NCBI GenBank assembly: GCA_031426815.1
Contig: JASJPG010000153.1
Location: 1 to 13,115, forward strand
Length of the DNA stretch: 13,115 bases
Direction: 5' to 3'
Origin: PFJX01 sp031426815
Lineage (GTDB): Bacteria; Pseudomonadota; Gammaproteobacteria; Burkholderiales; Thiobacillaceae
Shown here: positions 13,105 through 13,115 of the stretch, one piece after another
Layout of the letters: the number at the start of each line of letters is the position of its first letter
How positions within the stretch are numbered: position 1 is the stretch's first letter
Position numbers and translations under genes: made by a program
Notes under the pieces: model-generated
Told to the model about the DNA's origin: nothing
Databases searched by the model: none
The model's input: the letters and a program-made list of their open reading frames with translations, nothing else

Positions 13105-13115
13105 GTTCCGGACTT

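Noticed and set aside
13039..13115. ATG overlapping the egtB stop (ATGA), opening a frame to the window end (MNLETHRVSGD...)
   Set aside because: The frame runs straight into a REP element identical to an intergenic copy at 3675-3700, has no match to the expected egtD start and no family resemblance. The window ends too early to judge it fully.
1..13115. CRISPR array, insertion sequence, prophage or toxin-antitoxin genes
   Set aside because: No regularly spaced direct repeats, transposase, integrase or phage-like frames were seen. The only mobile-type sequences are the REP-like palindromes.

Overview
The window is GC-rich, densely coded bacterial DNA. A complete dissimilatory APS reductase operon (aprMBA, in the order used by sulfur oxidisers), NifA/sigma-54-controlled nif genes and an ergothioneine gene suggest a diazotrophic, sulfur-oxidising member of the Betaproteobacteria or a nearby gammaproteobacterial lineage. 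This placement is inferred from gene content and style, not from a database search.

Layout: (1) Positions 1-53 are the 3' end of a tRNA-Ser. (2) Positions 195-3577 form a nif block. A flavodoxin gene (nifF, minus strand) diverges from iscA(nif)-nifU-nifS (plus strand). The 330-base divergent region holds one perfect TGT-N10-ACA NifA site, two outward-facing -24/-12 promoters with exact 10-base GG-GC spacing and a probable IHF site, so one activator site may serve both directions. The block ends in a strong intrinsic terminator. Its products supply the nitrogenase system with electrons (flavodoxin) and Fe-S clusters (NifS sulfur donor, NifU scaffold, IscA-type carrier). nifHDK is not in the window. 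(3) Positions 3739-6797 (minus strand) are aprM-aprB-aprA, a membrane protein plus the two-subunit enzyme that oxidises sulfite and AMP to APS. (4) Positions 7108-11667 (plus strand) are a tight three-gene unit: TonB-dependent outer-membrane receptor, periplasmic YfiR-family protein, and inner-membrane hybrid histidine kinase with a CHASE8-like periplasmic domain, HAMP, HisKA, HATPase and receiver. It resembles the YfiBNR signalling system with the GGDEF output replaced by a phosphorelay kinase and the outer-membrane lipoprotein replaced by a TonB receptor. This is the best candidate in the window for a poorly described system. (5) Positions 11789-13042 are egtB, the iron-dependent sulfoxide synthase of ergothioneine synthesis.

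Almost every longer gap in the first third, and the right edge, carries palindromic REP-like elements. At least four sequence families are present, most beginning with GTAG. One supplies the aprA stop codon, one sits between nifU and nifS inside the operon, and one lies directly upstream of the nifF promoter.
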